64,000 nt of DNA, from assembly GCA_021464415.1 (NCBI GenBank), contig CM038465.1, forward strand, positions 81,936,919 through 82,000,918, in the 5' to 3' direction. The notes beneath the pieces were generated by a model. That model ran no database searches and was not told where the DNA came from. It saw nothing but the letters and a program-made list of their open reading frames with translations. The DNA is from Lonicera japonica. Its lineage: Eukaryota; Streptophyta; Magnoliopsida; Dipsacales; Caprifoliaceae. The position numbers and the translations under genes are program-made. Numbering within the stretch: the first letter of the stretch is position 1; each line of letters opens with the position of its first letter. Positions 34,637-47,496 of the stretch are shown here, one piece after another.

Positions 34637-37600
34637 TCAACTCACAGATTTGTGGTCATCAAATTTGGATGAAGTAGAAAAAGAAGGAAGCCAGAGTTCT
34701 ACACGGGTTCCCCCTACTCCAATGGCAGCATCTATGGACCGGGGTGAGATAACACGGATGACACACCCGTAACTTTCCAATATCTCTCTAGCAACAGTCA
34801 ACCCCGCAACAAAGTTCCATGTCATGTTGTCTTCAACCATGTTGTCTTCTGACAGAAGATCTGCTCCAAATGGTGTCAATGTATGTGTCTGTGTCTGCAT
34901 GCCAACCATATTATTAACCGACAAAACATCCCTTTTATTAAAGAATTGCATGAGCCAGTATTAAATAAAAGACCAGCCAAATTGATGCTTTCTGCGCTTC
35001 TACTGCTGCTTACACTATCCCACAATCCAGTTTCTTCCAAACAGGCAAGAAAGAAAGAAGTTGCAACACGAAATAGCCTCAAAAGGTCAGCTTTAACTGA
35101 TAGATACAATTTTGTGACAATCAATTTTCTTTTTCTTGGGGTGTGTTTGTAACTGACATGGAAAGAATTAGGATTAATTACATTTTAGTACATTGTACTG
35201 GCACCGAAATTTCATTCAATACAATATATATATATATTTTTCGGATATAGCAATCTACTTCTTGTTCGGTTTCGATCTAGTACATAAATTTGCACGGAAA
35301 TAACCCCCATATTGTACTAGATCGAAATCAAACAGAAAGTAGATTGCTATATTCGAAGAAAAAAAAGTATATTGTATCGAATGGAATTTCAGTGCCAGTA
35401 CAATGCACTAAAATGTAGTTAATCCAAAGGAATTAAGATTGTGTTTTATAGGCCAAAGTTTTCCGCGGAAAACTTGGCAAAAGATGGAAAATGTGTACCT
35501 TTTGATCTTTTTTGTTGGCGTTTGATTGCCTAAATTTTCTAGGAATTCAATCCCAGCTAATTCCAAGGTCAAGTACTTGAAGCACAATTCTAGGCGATTG
35601 AATTTCCTACCCTATCCCATGTATATGTGGAATTATAAGGTGGAAAATCTCCAAGAGGCAAAAGTTCAATTCTAGGAGAAAAACTGTGCAATAAAAAACT
35701 AGAAGTGAAAAAATCATCATTACATGGAAAAAGTACATTTTTTCCTCCTAGAAAATAAATGCAATCAAACACCCGCAAATGCATTATCCATGGAATTGAT
35801 TAGCAAGAAACGAATTACCAAGATTCCACCCTCGAATGCTTGCTATCATCAAACACATCCCTACATTCTTTTAATCGAAGTAGAAATACTTAATGTTTTA
35901 TGGATCCAACATTCATACACTTCATGCAGTCAACAATTAACTGAAATTACTGCAGTTTAAGTAGGAAACAAACCAGCAGGGTAAAAAGAGTAATGTGATT
36001 TTACCATGTAGTGCATATCAGGGCCATCATCATCAATTATGATGAGAGCACCACCTGCTGGTGCATCACCAGAAAGAATTTCAACCTTTCCACCAACATG
36101 TGTACGCAACAAAGCACCCTCAATTAGATTGCTCAAAGCCTGTCGCAGAGAAGGTTCTTCAACAGCAACCTCCAATGATTCTGAAAGTTCACGTATTTCA
36201 ACACCACGTTGCTGCTTATGTGCCAGGGGTTCTAGGGCCCCCACCAGATCACTCAGTACATCCGAAACATTGCATGGTCTTCTCACACAAACAGAGAGCA
36301 TAAGACAAAAAAAAATCATACATTCTAAAGTTTCAAGAAGCCTTCTGCAATAAACAGTTTATGCTAAGGAAAAGGCCTACCTAATGTCCTGTTGTTGAAG
36401 AGGTGTAAGAGCTAAAGGTGGCATTGGCAATTCCAAATCCTTTGACGGGGAAGTGAGAGAAAATGGTCTGCCACGTTCTTGCATCTTACCACTTGGAGTT
36501 TCCTCAGAGAAGTTGGATAGTTGAGACCTCGATGACTCAGAATGGGAATGAGTTGAGTGATGCATTTTCATCAAGGTTTCTTCATTATACCTCATTATAT
36601 TAGACTGAGAAACATGCACAAGTTAATTAGTCGGACAAATTGCCGCTTATCCATGTTTAGAATTGTAGCAAATATTTGGCAGAAATTAAATCAAGAATGG
36701 TAAGAGAGGAATAGTAGAACTAGAAAGGCCCTCCAAAAATCAGGGAAGAGAACCTTTGTCAGGTAAACAGCATCCTGGAGTTGTTGAAGAGTATCTCTCA
36801 TACGATCACCTTGCACCAAAATGTCTTCAACAATATCATAAGATATCTACATGAACATATATCTCGCTGTTATCGATAGATAAAAACATTTCAAAAATAT
36901 TGAGTCTGCAGTTGTACCAGTAAATCTCAGGCTATGGAGTCACATACCTCACTTCTCTTCATGTGAACAGATAACATTTTACTTAATGTTCGAATGCTAG
37001 AAAGGGGACCACGAATCTGAGAAATTAAATGGAAAAGGAAATCGTAATAAAATTTCCATATCCATTTGAATCTTCAAATATTAACACCAGGTGAAACATC
37101 TTACTTGCTCAACCAAATTATTCATCCTAACATTATTTTGCCAGGATGACTGCTGGAATAACATTGCTTTCTGTAGAGGAATATGAACTAGTTAGCTCTA
37201 AATCAAAATTATGAGAATTAACGAACAATACAAAAGGAGATTTATTTAAACCTACAATCTTCACACATGCATTTGTGATCTACCTGATCCATAACATATG
37301 CCATAGCAATAGAGCGAGAAATATTGATAGCATTTAGTCTCTGTTCAGCGGTGAACTTGTACATTTCCAATTGACTATCCACAAAACTTTGGATTTCCCA
37401 TGATTTTGAACCTGTAAATGGGGGTGACACGTAGGATTCCTTGGGAAATGGGCACTGCTTTACGTCATGCCCTTCCCCATCCAATTCTAGCTTTGGAAGC
37501 TCAGCAACTAAAAAACCCACAACAAATGGATGCTTCACCATTGGGAAAACCACAGCTCTGCCCTCAGGAATGAATTCTGCCTACAATTCAAAATTAATCT

Positions 37601-39371
37601 CCAACATAAATTAATGAAGAATGATTATAAATAAAGGGAGATAACAAGATTCATAGGAACAATTTTTTTGTCCACCAAAAATCGTACCTGCTGGTTTGAA
37701 AGGGCAGCTTCTGCCACTCGTAAACCCGTTGTCACACTAAAATTACAAATCAATATCACAATTTCAGCAGAATTCCTGCTTGGGTAGAAAGCAACTCGAC
37801 GCAACTCTAAGCGGTCCATGACATAGCTACCGGCTGGTCTTACATAAACCTGCACTTGTACAAAGAGACGACTAGAGCTGAGCAAATATCTCACTAGAAA
37901 GACAACTTCACAAATAACAGGCAACCATTTAACAAAAGTAACTAATAGACTGTCATCGTAATTCTTTGGAGAACAAACTTAGGTTTATAGGCCATAGTTA
38001 ATATAGTACTTATAACTTCATTATTATTTTGTGAAATTTTATGTTTAATTATTTAATTCATATATGTGTATGTGCGTATGATAACTGGATGACCAAACAA
38101 ACAGGAACTGACAAGCAAGGATTTTATTCAAAGGTTCATCCTTCCTCCTCCTCGTCCACTTTACAACCGCTAATCGAACCCTACACAGCATCACCCCACA
38201 ACTGAAGTTTTGGTTGTAAAGTACAGGAACTCAAACTGAAATCTTTCTTATTCCTTCCTTTTCCTCATGCTCTCACTGTAATATTTTGGTGACACGGACA
38301 TCTTGACTGGCAGTGACAGTGGAGTATCATCCTTTCTTTTATCATACCCTGCCGTACTTTGCTCACACTAACATCCTTCCATTGCCAGTCCAATATCATC
38401 ATTTGTTCTAACATGTCCCGATACATTTTGCTTGCTCACATTTCCTGCTAGCATATTGAATCAAGTTCATCGTCGAACCCAATTTCATCCTAATGTCATT
38501 TAGAAACCTTGGAAGAGGTGGGCTTTCCCATAAAATGGAAAGGATGAAGTCCCCCTGATAAGATGGAAACCACCTAATCCCCAAAGATGGTGTCTTTGAA
38601 GTTGAAACTAAATACGGAGTTGTCCAAGTTAGGAATTGGCAAAAGCAATTAAGCTGGTGGTTTCTCACAAAATATTTGTATAATCAGTTAGCATTGTGAA
38701 AAAGCAAGCCGATTTCAAATTGTACCTGACCAAATTAATGATCCGTCGTTATGCAGAAATTGGGGGAAAGGGTAATGGAGAGGAGCCAATTCCATAATGA
38801 TAAGATGAATAAATAAATAAAGTTGTAAGAGAAAGTAACTAACGGAGAGAAGAGCATCAGGGTTGACAATACGGCGAAAGAGGTCCAACTGCTGGAGACA
38901 TAGCGTCTGAAATTCGGTACTGGGAAGAACCAAGGTGGTTTTGTTCTTTCTGGGGTGCATCATCCTCTGCGTGAATTCGACGGGGGATGTGGAGGCCTTG
39001 CGAATAGCAGAGGCGAGGGCGGAGGCGGAAGAGTCCAACACGTGTGGTGGGGGTGGTGGCGGTTGTTGTTCATCATCATCGTCATTTAGGCTGACGTGAC
39101 GGTTGGAAGAATCAACGGGGGGGTTATGGAGGGAGTGTTCTGAGGAGGTGCCGTTGGCGAAGGCGGAAGAGGCTAGAGTAGGAGGAGGGGGAGGGTGTCG
39201 GTGGTGAGTGGAAGTGGAGGTTGATGATGATGATGAGGTGAAGTGTAGGGTGTTGTTACTGTTAGTGTTAGGGCAGAAGAGGAGGTTACAGTGATGATGA
39301 TGATGAGAGTTACTGTAGTTGGGATTGGGTGACACAAGGGTTTGGGGATTAATCGCAGCAGAGAGGAGCAT
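34637..39371 (-). CDS. CSK: Chloroplast sensor kinase (CSK), modified two-component sensor
   Basis: Nine coding exons on the minus strand: 38844-39371, 37688-37849, 37284-37580, 37105-37170, 36948-37016, 36754-36846, 36381-36604, 36005-36281 and 34637-34894. All junctions are GT-AG and join in frame to give 657 residues. The first ~60 residues (Ser/Thr/Asn/His-rich, MLLSAAINPQ start) look like a transit peptide; an in-frame ATG at 39440 is possible but gives a less transit-like start. The region after 160 is GAF-like (PDALLSVYVRPAGSYVMDRLE). Then come a dimerisation helix with VEQIRGPLSSI at 349-359 and an HATPase_c region (about 480-650) with N box around N531, G1-type DDDGPD at 563-568 and GLTVAREILE at 603-612. 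CSK in Arabidopsis couples plastoquinone redox state to plastid gene expression. The usual phospho-His is replaced by Glu350, as is known for angiosperm CSK. Intron 8 (1110 bp) holds two MITEs. Confidence 0.96.
35171..35425. mobile_element. Near-perfect palindromic MITE in CSK intron 8
   Basis: Almost the whole 255 bp folds back: the left arm starts GGATTAATTACATTTTAGTA and the right arm is its inverse, ending GTAGTTAATCC. Arms are about 115 bp. Flanks AAAGAATTA and AAAGGAATTA could be a 9-10 bp target duplication, as in Mutator-like elements. Confidence 0.8.
35513..35778. mobile_element. Tourist-like MITE, family A, in CSK intron 8
   Basis: Left end GGCGTTTGATTGCC, right end is the inverse of GCGGGTGTTTGATTGC. 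The interior shares AATTCTAGG and CAATTGAATT-type motifs with the 12481-13014 element. Target duplication not clear, boundaries approximate. Confidence 0.6.
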
Positions 39372-39691
39372 TGTGCTTTGCTTTGCTTTGCTCTTCTCTT
39401 CTGCTTTCGACTTATTAAGCCAAAAAAATGCTTGTAACACTTGGTCGGGGATTTACACTTCCACTTCCCGATAGTTTGCAATCAAAGAAAATGTATGTTA
39501 TCTAATTTTTAATAATTGAATAAAATATTATTAAATTTATATTCAATTATTCGTAACTTAATAAATTATATTTTATTCAATTAAAAAAATATATAATAAA
39601 AAGTGAGAGTGTACTCAAAATCCAATATCTCCTCTCTTAACATTTGATTGTTTGATTGATAATAGGCGTACGTAAAAGCGGTGTTGTTACT

Positions 39692-39863
39692 TTACTTAAA
39701 CCAAATCCACCAACACAACAAAACCAATGAAAATAATAACTGATGAGAGCCATGAACGGGAGGTGACGGATTGCATCTTACTTAAACCAAATCCACCAAC
39801 ACAACAAAACCAATGAAATTAATAATTAGTGAGAACCGTGAACGGGAGGGGACAGACTGCTTC
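39692..39863. repeat. 86-bp tandem duplication upstream of CSK
   Basis: 39692-39777 and 39778-39863 both begin TTACTTAAACCAAATCCACC and carry GTGAACGGGAGG-like ends, with about ten substitutions. They lie 0.32-0.49 kb upstream of the CSK start, so within its promoter. Confidence 0.9.
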
Positions 39864-41314
39864 TATAACCTACTAAACATACATCCTCCAAAAGGCATCG
39901 CTCACATCCTTTTCTTCCTTTTATATTATACCTTTATATCCACGTCCGTTACATAATATTCCATTTTTTACCTCACCTTGTTATTTATATTACATATTTT
40001 CAAACATTATATATAGAAAAATATATTTTCACTATTTATCTTTTTTTATTTTATTTGAAAAATTCTAATCCATTTTCCTTTTTTTTAACTGGCCAAATTC
40101 CCTTCTTTCTATAGCTAGCTTAGCTCTTTCTCTCAAAAAACTCTAGCCATTCTTTTTTTCTTCTCCCATTTTCTTCTTATAATAAGAAAAAGGGAGGAAC
40201 TCATTTTCCCTTACCATTTTATATTATATAATTATATATGATAATACCTTTAGATTTGAGTGTCTTTAGACATTTTTTCAAATCTATGAGATTTTCGTCT
40301 CTTCGTTCGTAAGAGTTTTTATCCTTCTTCTTATTGAATGTGAAAGTGTGTCTTAAGCAGCACGAACTAAAATGAAGATGAACAAATCCTCTGGATGGAG
40401 ATCTGACTCAAAATTGAGAAGACTTATTCTTGCTCATTCAGTGAAATTTCGGCGTGGATGAAGATTTTTTTTAGAATGCTTCTTTTGGTCGTGGTTTTTT
40501 AATTTCGGGGTGTGCTTTTTGGGTATCTTTCTTTGATATCCCCTCGCTTTTTCATGGTTTTTTCTTGTATCATAAGACCCTTGATTTATATGGTCTATGT
40601 ATTTATGACCCGATGAGAGTGAATTATAACTTAACGAAGTTAATGGTTAATATTCCACGTGGAAGCCCCGTCAACAAATATTATGGGCCCCATCAACAAT
40701 CTAGTAGACATGCGTAGAAGATATGCAAGGCTGGTTGGTCTAATGCCAATATCCTCTAAGTGTTTGCAAGACTCAATAAAGGTTGTTGAACAAGATTGCA
40801 GGGCTACCAGAGGTCTGAGAAATCTGTTATGTGGTAACATGGCAGAACATGTACACTCAACAATGTTTTCTGACAACAGAGTTCGCCAACTGCTAGCAGA
40901 AAACCATGCTAGCGTTAAATAAAATTCAACCACTATGGTAAGGTGAATGTAGTGAAGATTAAGCAATATTTAAGTAATTAAGCATGGATCTACTTATTAC
41001 AGTAGGGAATTAGATATATTGCAAGCCCAATTTTGTGCGATAATGACGCCAAAGCTCAAGTATATATACAAAAAAAACATTTATTCCCCTGAAAGGGGGG
41101 GCAGAGAAAAAACCTAAAGAAACCCATTAAGAAATAATGAAGGTAGGTGATAGTTCAAGAGTAGTCAATCGATGTGCTTACTTAGAATAGTGGGTTTAAC
41201 ATTTATTGTCTCATAGTCTCTACATCGGTTCAAGGCTAATAACCTATTTAGAGTAATCGAAAAATTGTATTAACTTACAGTTGCAATCCTATTCTAATAA
41301 AAAGTCCCTTCTGA
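39864..41314. other. Intergenic, transposon-like, no supported gene
   Basis: Contains an Ala/Arg-rich open frame at 40659-40922 (87 residues, + strand) with an overlapping antisense frame. Neither is recognised and neither has a supported gene structure. The segment 40340-40600 resembles the 3' tail of a retroelement but cannot be placed. Confidence 0.4.
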
Positions 41315-44300
41315 TGTAATACCCGTGTTCCATTTTTTAAGTTCATTTTGTTGCCTTAAGCCTCATTAATTACTGTTACAGTGTGAAACCTTGGTTTTGA
41401 ACTCTTCATAATGGACCCAACACTTTTGACATGTCATATTAGGCATAAGAAGATTGAGGGATCAATCATTCGGATGGCTCGAATTGAAATCGAGGCAAAA
41501 ATTGCAAGTTTTGATTTTACGCGATTTTTAAATTTGTGGCTAACTTTGGGAGGTCATAATTTCTTCGTTCGATATCCAAATGAATCTTTGCAAGCTCCCA
41601 AAGTTTCGTATCGTTCCCTTCTATAACTTCCTTGTTTGGCCCAGAATAAGATTCCAGCATCTCGGGGGTCCGGGAGGCCAAAAATTAGATGAATTTTGTG
41701 CAGTGGTTCCAAGATCGATCTTGGCCTTCCTAAGATCGATCTTGGTCCTCTGAAGTCGAATTTTGACTAGTTTTTACCTAATTTTTCTCCCATTTAACCC
41801 CATTTTCTCTACAACTTTGACCCATACACTCCAAACATATTTAGAGAGTTCTAGAGAGAGAGAGAAAGGAAATCCTTGAGTGTTCGTGTGATCTTTACAC
41901 CAATATTTAATATTCAAGCCCTAAATCCTCCATTTCTTCACTATTCATCATCTTCCACCTTCATTCCTTCTATTAAAGCATAAGGGTGAGCTAGGGTTTC
42001 GGAATTCATAGTGTCTAGCCTTCTCCAACACTCTTAAGCTTGTGGAATATCATCATTCAATGTGGGAACACTAGTACTTTAATTTTTTTTCAAGTGATTG
42101 CACTTTATATGTTTTGAATCAAACAAATCTAGGGTTTTTATCATAAATTGTATGTTCATAGGGGTTGGGCTTGAATTCTTGTGATTATTTGGTTTAATTG
42201 CATCATATAAGACTTCGAGATGATAATTTTATAAGAACCCCTAATTGTATGTTCGTTTGGTTAAAGATTGGTGTGAAACCTTCACATATTGTTACGATAA
42301 TGAATAATATAATGTGATGTGCACATATGATCATATATAAATGGGTTTGAAGTATGAATTAGTATTTATTTCATAAGTATATGATATTATCATGATACAT
42401 AACTATGGATTACCTTTTGAGAAAAGTTGTTAAATACGAGCCAGTCCTTAACTATGCCCGGCAATGCTTGAATATGCCTTTGGTTGAGGAATAACGTGAA
42501 AATTGCATGGGAAATTTTTTAGCTAGTTAAATAATTATAAATTATGGTGTGTGATCGGTTTTGAGCCGGTTTACTGATATATCAAGAAGTTCCCCCATCG
42601 ATAAAGATTTGTGAATTGAATTTCTAAACGAGGTACGACGGACTTGGCGAATCTATTTTCATGTATAGCAATAATATTATTATACGACAAGATGAAGAGT
42701 ATACAAATTGAGATACATACGATATACGTATATGTTTTACGTATCTAAAACCCAGTAAATGTAAGCTACACTATTTTATATGTAGACAATATATTTATAT
42801 ATGAGATTTCAATCTTTGAGACTTATGAACAAGATGCATTTAATTTAGTACTACTTGGTGTATTGGTCATTCTATGTTTTGTCGTTATTTCATGGTTTTA
42901 AAGTTTTTGCTCCATTATCTACGTAAGTGATAATTGTAAAGTTGTAGTCATCCTTAGTGTGGGTTGGAGCCCATTTGCGATTGTAGCCGCTATGTTTAAG
43001 TACCGGTACTAGTTATAGCTGGAGTGGAGCCACCCAAAGCGAATAAGGGAAAGGGCTACCTAGTATGTTGGAGTGGAGCCACCCAAAGCGGACAAGGGAA
43101 AAAGCTACCCAGTACAGTGCGGTGGTAGCCGTCTATTTATATTATCATATTGAGGTATAGTGCCTTCCCGCGGATGAGTTTCGTAATCCTGTGTTTTATA
43201 GTTTCCCTGACTTGCGGATTAGATCGTATAGCTCTGTCAATGGGACTGTGTATTCCAAGAAGTAGTAGCCCTACACTTAGGTGAAAGATCATAATGTAGT
43301 TCCATCCTCGGAGGAACGTGCTTGTACGAGTATTCTTCTTGTTAAGTATTTGGAGTGTTGTCCCCGAAAAAATGTCTTGCGTGGGTTTATCTCCAAATGA
43401 ATTACAAGTTAGGACTGAGTCCCTAAGGCAGCTTGCTCACTTGGAGGAGACACGATTAGTTTAGAGCTTAGAGTCTTCCGGGAACCGACACTCTAAGTCT
43501 AGTGACCGCGGGGTGTAAGCTTGAGACTTTATACTAGAGATATGAGGAGGTAAACCCTTATACGAGGGTTGTAGCCTCTTGTTAGTAGTTGTAGCCGCTA
43601 ACGCAATGGGTTGGAGCCCGTTGCATGTAAAGGGTTATACCCCTTTTCGGTTGCCTTTGAGATGAGACCTAGCATAGGATAATTGGAGCTCATTATAATT
43701 GCCAACACATTGTATTTTCAGTTAAGGATTATGTATTTTCCGTTATGGATATATGGTTTCATATTTCATATTTAGGGAACGAGATCATGTGGTGTGCATG
43801 GCATTAGTTTTAAGTTTATTGCATGTGCCTGACATATAAACTAACGAATTACGCATTGTAGCAAACTTTATTTTAGTATAGCACAATGCATCGTTTTAAA
43901 AACGTATTTTTATATATACAAAACCTTATAGTTCCCACTGAGCCCGTATTTAGCTCACTCCTAATTTTCAAACCAGTTTTGCAGGTATATCTTCGGGGAT
44001 GGCACGTACATGGAGTCTAATAACCTTTGATGTCGATGAACTTACTTTTTAGTCTTTACGTTAAGGACTATATTATATACAAATTTGGATATGTATATAT
44101 GTATTGGTATGTAAACCCTTTAAGTTGCGAACTAGACTTTAGAATGGATGTATTCGATGATTCAAATGGAGTTGTATAAAAGATTTTATATATGTGGAGT
44201 GATTTATATTCCAAGACTTGTTGTGGAAAGCTTTGTATGAAATGGCTTTTATTATCACATGTTGATTTATTAAACAAACGGACTCCACATGCCAAAATTT

Positions 44301-44464
44301 TAAGAAAAAGATTTTTAATCAAAACAGGATTTTCTTGATGATTTGTAAAGAAAAATTTGTTAAAAGTTCTAGTTTTGTGAATTTACATCCCGCTGTCGCG
44401 TACGGCACCGTGATTAACCGGGTTTCAGAGGTGAAATCCCCTTAACGGGATTCTGGGCATCACA
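41315..44464 (+). mobile_element. Probable solo LTR (about 3.15 kb, Ty3/gypsy-type termini)
   Basis: Begins TGTAATACCCG and ends GGGCATCACA, the start and end pattern of many plant Ty3/gypsy LTRs. Flanks TCTGA and TATGA form a 5-bp target duplication with one mismatch. No internal gag-pol region or second LTR lies within or beside it, so it looks like a solo LTR left by recombination. It contains a C/T-rich leader (41880-41980), a 49-bp internal direct repeat at 43021-43118, and repeated GTAGCC motifs. Size fits a long-LTR lineage; the lineage itself is not determined. Confidence 0.65.
43021..43118. repeat. 49-bp tandem repeat inside the solo LTR
   Basis: GGAGTGGAGCCACCCAAAGC starts at both 43021 and 43070, followed by related GGCTACC/AGCTACC segments. 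Two copies. Confidence 0.85.
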
Positions 44465-44790
44465 TATGAGCTTCGAACTTGATTAATATGGGTGGAATAA
44501 GACCCCTCACTGGCTTAAACAACCTTTATATATTTTGCGGTGTTATCATTTTAATTTATAAATGCTTATGTTGCATTTAATGTTAACCAAAGGCTATCTG
44601 ATCATATTACATGAGTGGTTAAATAAGTTTAATTAGATTTACACACCATCACGACCTTTGTAAGCTCTTTGAAGCACTTATTTATTTTTGTTCTAATGTT
44701 CGAACTCTATTATCAATGATATTATATTATTATTCAAAAAAAAATCCCCTTCTTATTCATTACTAATCACTCAATTGGATTTCATCATAA

Positions 44791-46533
44791 GGGCTTAGTT
44801 AGTTGAAGTTTTAAAAGATTCCTATAATCCTAAAGGAATTTAGGATTTCGTTGTCTGTTTAAAGTTTTGGATAGGAATCCTTGATTCAAAGGAAAGTTAA
44901 ATTCCTTTGAATTGTCCAATTTTATTCCTTTTTGTTTTAAGGGGAATGCTGAATGATTCCCAATAATCCTCCTGATTTTCTGTCAAAAGACAAATCAGCC
45001 CCTATGAAAATACCATATTATTATTCATACGAGGCTTTCATCTTTCATCACACAAACATTCGATCCCCTCTCGCTAACGAGACCTTGTTAAGCATTTTTT
45101 CCCTAGCTCGTATGACGTTCTCTTTCCCGCCGACAAGACCTTGCTCATGTTTTTTCTCCGTTGCTGGTGAAACCTTACTCAGCAATCAAAGGTTTGCCTC
45201 CACCACTGACGAGATCTCACGCATATATCAAAGCTTTATAGGCAGATGTAATTGTTTTTTTCCCATCAGATCTACTAAAATGTTATCCATAAATTAGAGC
45301 ATTTATAGTACTCCATCTTATTAATATATTGTATATTGCATATATACAATATGGTTAATGGGTTATTTTGTTTTTGTTGCTTGGTTTCTGTATGAACAAA
45401 TTCAATTTTTTAGAGGATTTTTTTACTTTATTTTTTTGTCAATTCAAGAACCATGTCGTGTGTTTAAGGGATTTTGAAGTCTTTATGTTATCATTTTTAA
45501 AAGATAGGATGTGTGCTCGAAGGGTTGGTTAGAGAAAAGAGGATGAAGTATGTTGGTGCGAAAATCTAGAACTGGTATATTTTCGACCATATAGTCAAAT
45601 AATTGAATAATAATTAAACTTATGACATAATAGAACAAGATAAGAATATATAGAGGAAGTTCACCCTATATAAGTATATAGGTTAATCCTCCTCTCGTGA
45701 ATAGACTAGGAGCTCGGAGTGCTTTGTATTATAATAGATGGGTTCAAATTAAAAGCAAACGTTGTCCCTCTAGCTATTCTACCTCACGATATTATAGTCG
45801 AAGGAATTCTAGATTTCTCAGAGCTCGATTACACAATTCTCAAAGCTCTACGATACACTTTGGATATATCTCTCTCTTTATTTATTTCATTTTCTTGTCT
45901 AATCCTGTAGTAAAAGCTTGGTTGTTTTGTTTTTGAGGGAAGTAAATGATTCCCATATATATATGACAGAGAGAGAGACGTGTGAAAGGGCTCTCAGAGC
46001 AGATCTTGAGCCATCCATCATCATCATAAACCCTGATATTGCTTCTCCTTGTATTTCGATGTATTAAATGCAATTAGTATGTATTTAATGAAATTGAAGG
46101 AGGTTCTGCGGCGTTGGCAAAGTTGGTGGCACTCACCCACGTTGCTTGTACTTTCTCTGATACAGTGGTTGGCCATAGATCTACAGAACTCATTGGAAGG
46201 GCTCTGGTATTTGAGCTTTGAAATCGAGTGTACAAAAACAACACTTAGGCATGCTCTCCAAAACTCTTGAGCTCTTTTTGCACAATGGTATTGACTGCTG
46301 GCGTGCGCGACCACGTGTTTTTTTGTAACTAACTGAGAAAACCAATTTATTAATTTACCCTATCAAAGTAAATTCCATCATTGTAGTTTAAATGATAGTT
46401 TAAGAAATTAGAAATAGCCGAGGATGCCAAAGAAGAACCATTAATTTTTAAACTAAACATTGACGAGAAGTCTTAAGCTTTACCCAAATCTTAAATTCTA
46501 ATTCCTTTCCTAAAACTTTAGCCAAACGAGGCC
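44791..46533. mobile_element. Non-autonomous PIF/Harbinger-like element with unrecognised interior
   Basis: A 1743-bp segment flanked by TAA on both sides. The left end is GGGCTTAGTTAGTTGAAG and the inverted right end is GGCCTCGTTTGGCTAAAG, continuing AGTTTTA in both (about 16 of 23 match). The interior has short frames (44953-45297, 45719-45910, 46024-46314) with no recognised domain and no transposase. It may carry captured host sequence. Confidence 0.5.
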
Positions 46534-46536
46534 TAA

Positions 46537-47496
46537 TTACAACTTTTAGAATTTTTGAATTGTGATTTCTGGAAACAATCTAATCTTTATCTATTTCTTG
46601 ACTTTAATTATTTATCTATTTTTGTCCTAAATTAAAAATTCAAATTATCTTTTACAGTTTTTTTATTAGTACAACACTTCCATTTATCAAAAATATATTG
46701 ATTTTAATTTGATTAGTGTTAAAAAAAATTAAATTAATAGAATAAATGATTAGTATAATATTCATGTCAAATAAAAAGGTTATTTTGTCATTAAAAAATA
46801 AAATAGAAAGGTTATTTTAATTTGAAACAAACGAAAAAGAAACAATTGGGCTCTAGCTCTAACGATCTATTCCACTGTTGAATTTCAAAAACAGAAGCTT
46901 TATTACGAATACATTAATAGGGCACATCTTCTTCATTCAAGCTATCGACCGATACATTAATGGGGCACGAATGTTTAAATATCTTTTATATTTTACTAAA
47001 TACAATAAAAAAAGCCAATGTCTTGTAGTCCAGTGGCATTTTCTCTAGTCTTGTATTAGAGAGGTCACAGGTTAGTGCGGCGGTTCGGTGGTTCATTTCG
47101 GTTGGGAGACTCTTATGAGGGTGACGCAAAACAAAGTTTACTTGTCCATTTCTTTAGTGAGCAAATTATGTAGTTCATAGTTATATATTTAATTTGTTAT
47201 TTTTATAAAAGAACTAAAAGAATTAATTTGCGTTCGATGAATCCAAAAGTAAAACGGCTCCGACCCACAGCCAGAGATGATGACCCCTCGAACCCTAACC
47301 CATTCCACTTTTGACTCTCCCTTCCCTATATTCTTATTCTTTCTTTCTTACCAAACACAACAACTAGAAATTTAATTTCTAGCCGTTAAGCCCCCATCCC
47401 GTCTCTCTCAAAAGTCTATATGTAAGTAAAGCATTTCACAATCTCACTCACTCACTCTCATCACAGTGAGCACCAAATCACCAATTAGTTAAAGAA
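46537..47496. other. PP2C upstream region with a SINE-like tRNA-derived relic
   Basis: Near 47026-47100 an A-box-like TAGTCCAGTGGC is followed by a broken B-box region (GAGGTCACAGGTT), suggesting an old SINE on the plus strand. The C/T-rich stretch 47330-47480 (CTCTCTCAAAAG, CACTCACTCTC) looks like the 5' leader of the PP2C gene. Confidence 0.4.

Noticed and set aside
38408..38668. 86-residue minus-strand frame in CSK intron 1
   Set aside because: Between exons that splice precisely without it; no domain.
39372..39440. Alternative upstream CSK start at 39440
   Set aside because: Possible, but it adds a Lys/Glu/Ala-rich segment unlike a plastid transit peptide; the ATG at 39371 fits better.
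40640..40966. Overlapping frames on both strands (108 and 87 residues)
   Set aside because: No recognised domain, no supported exon structure, and the sense strand cannot be decided. Noted only as part of the intergenic region.
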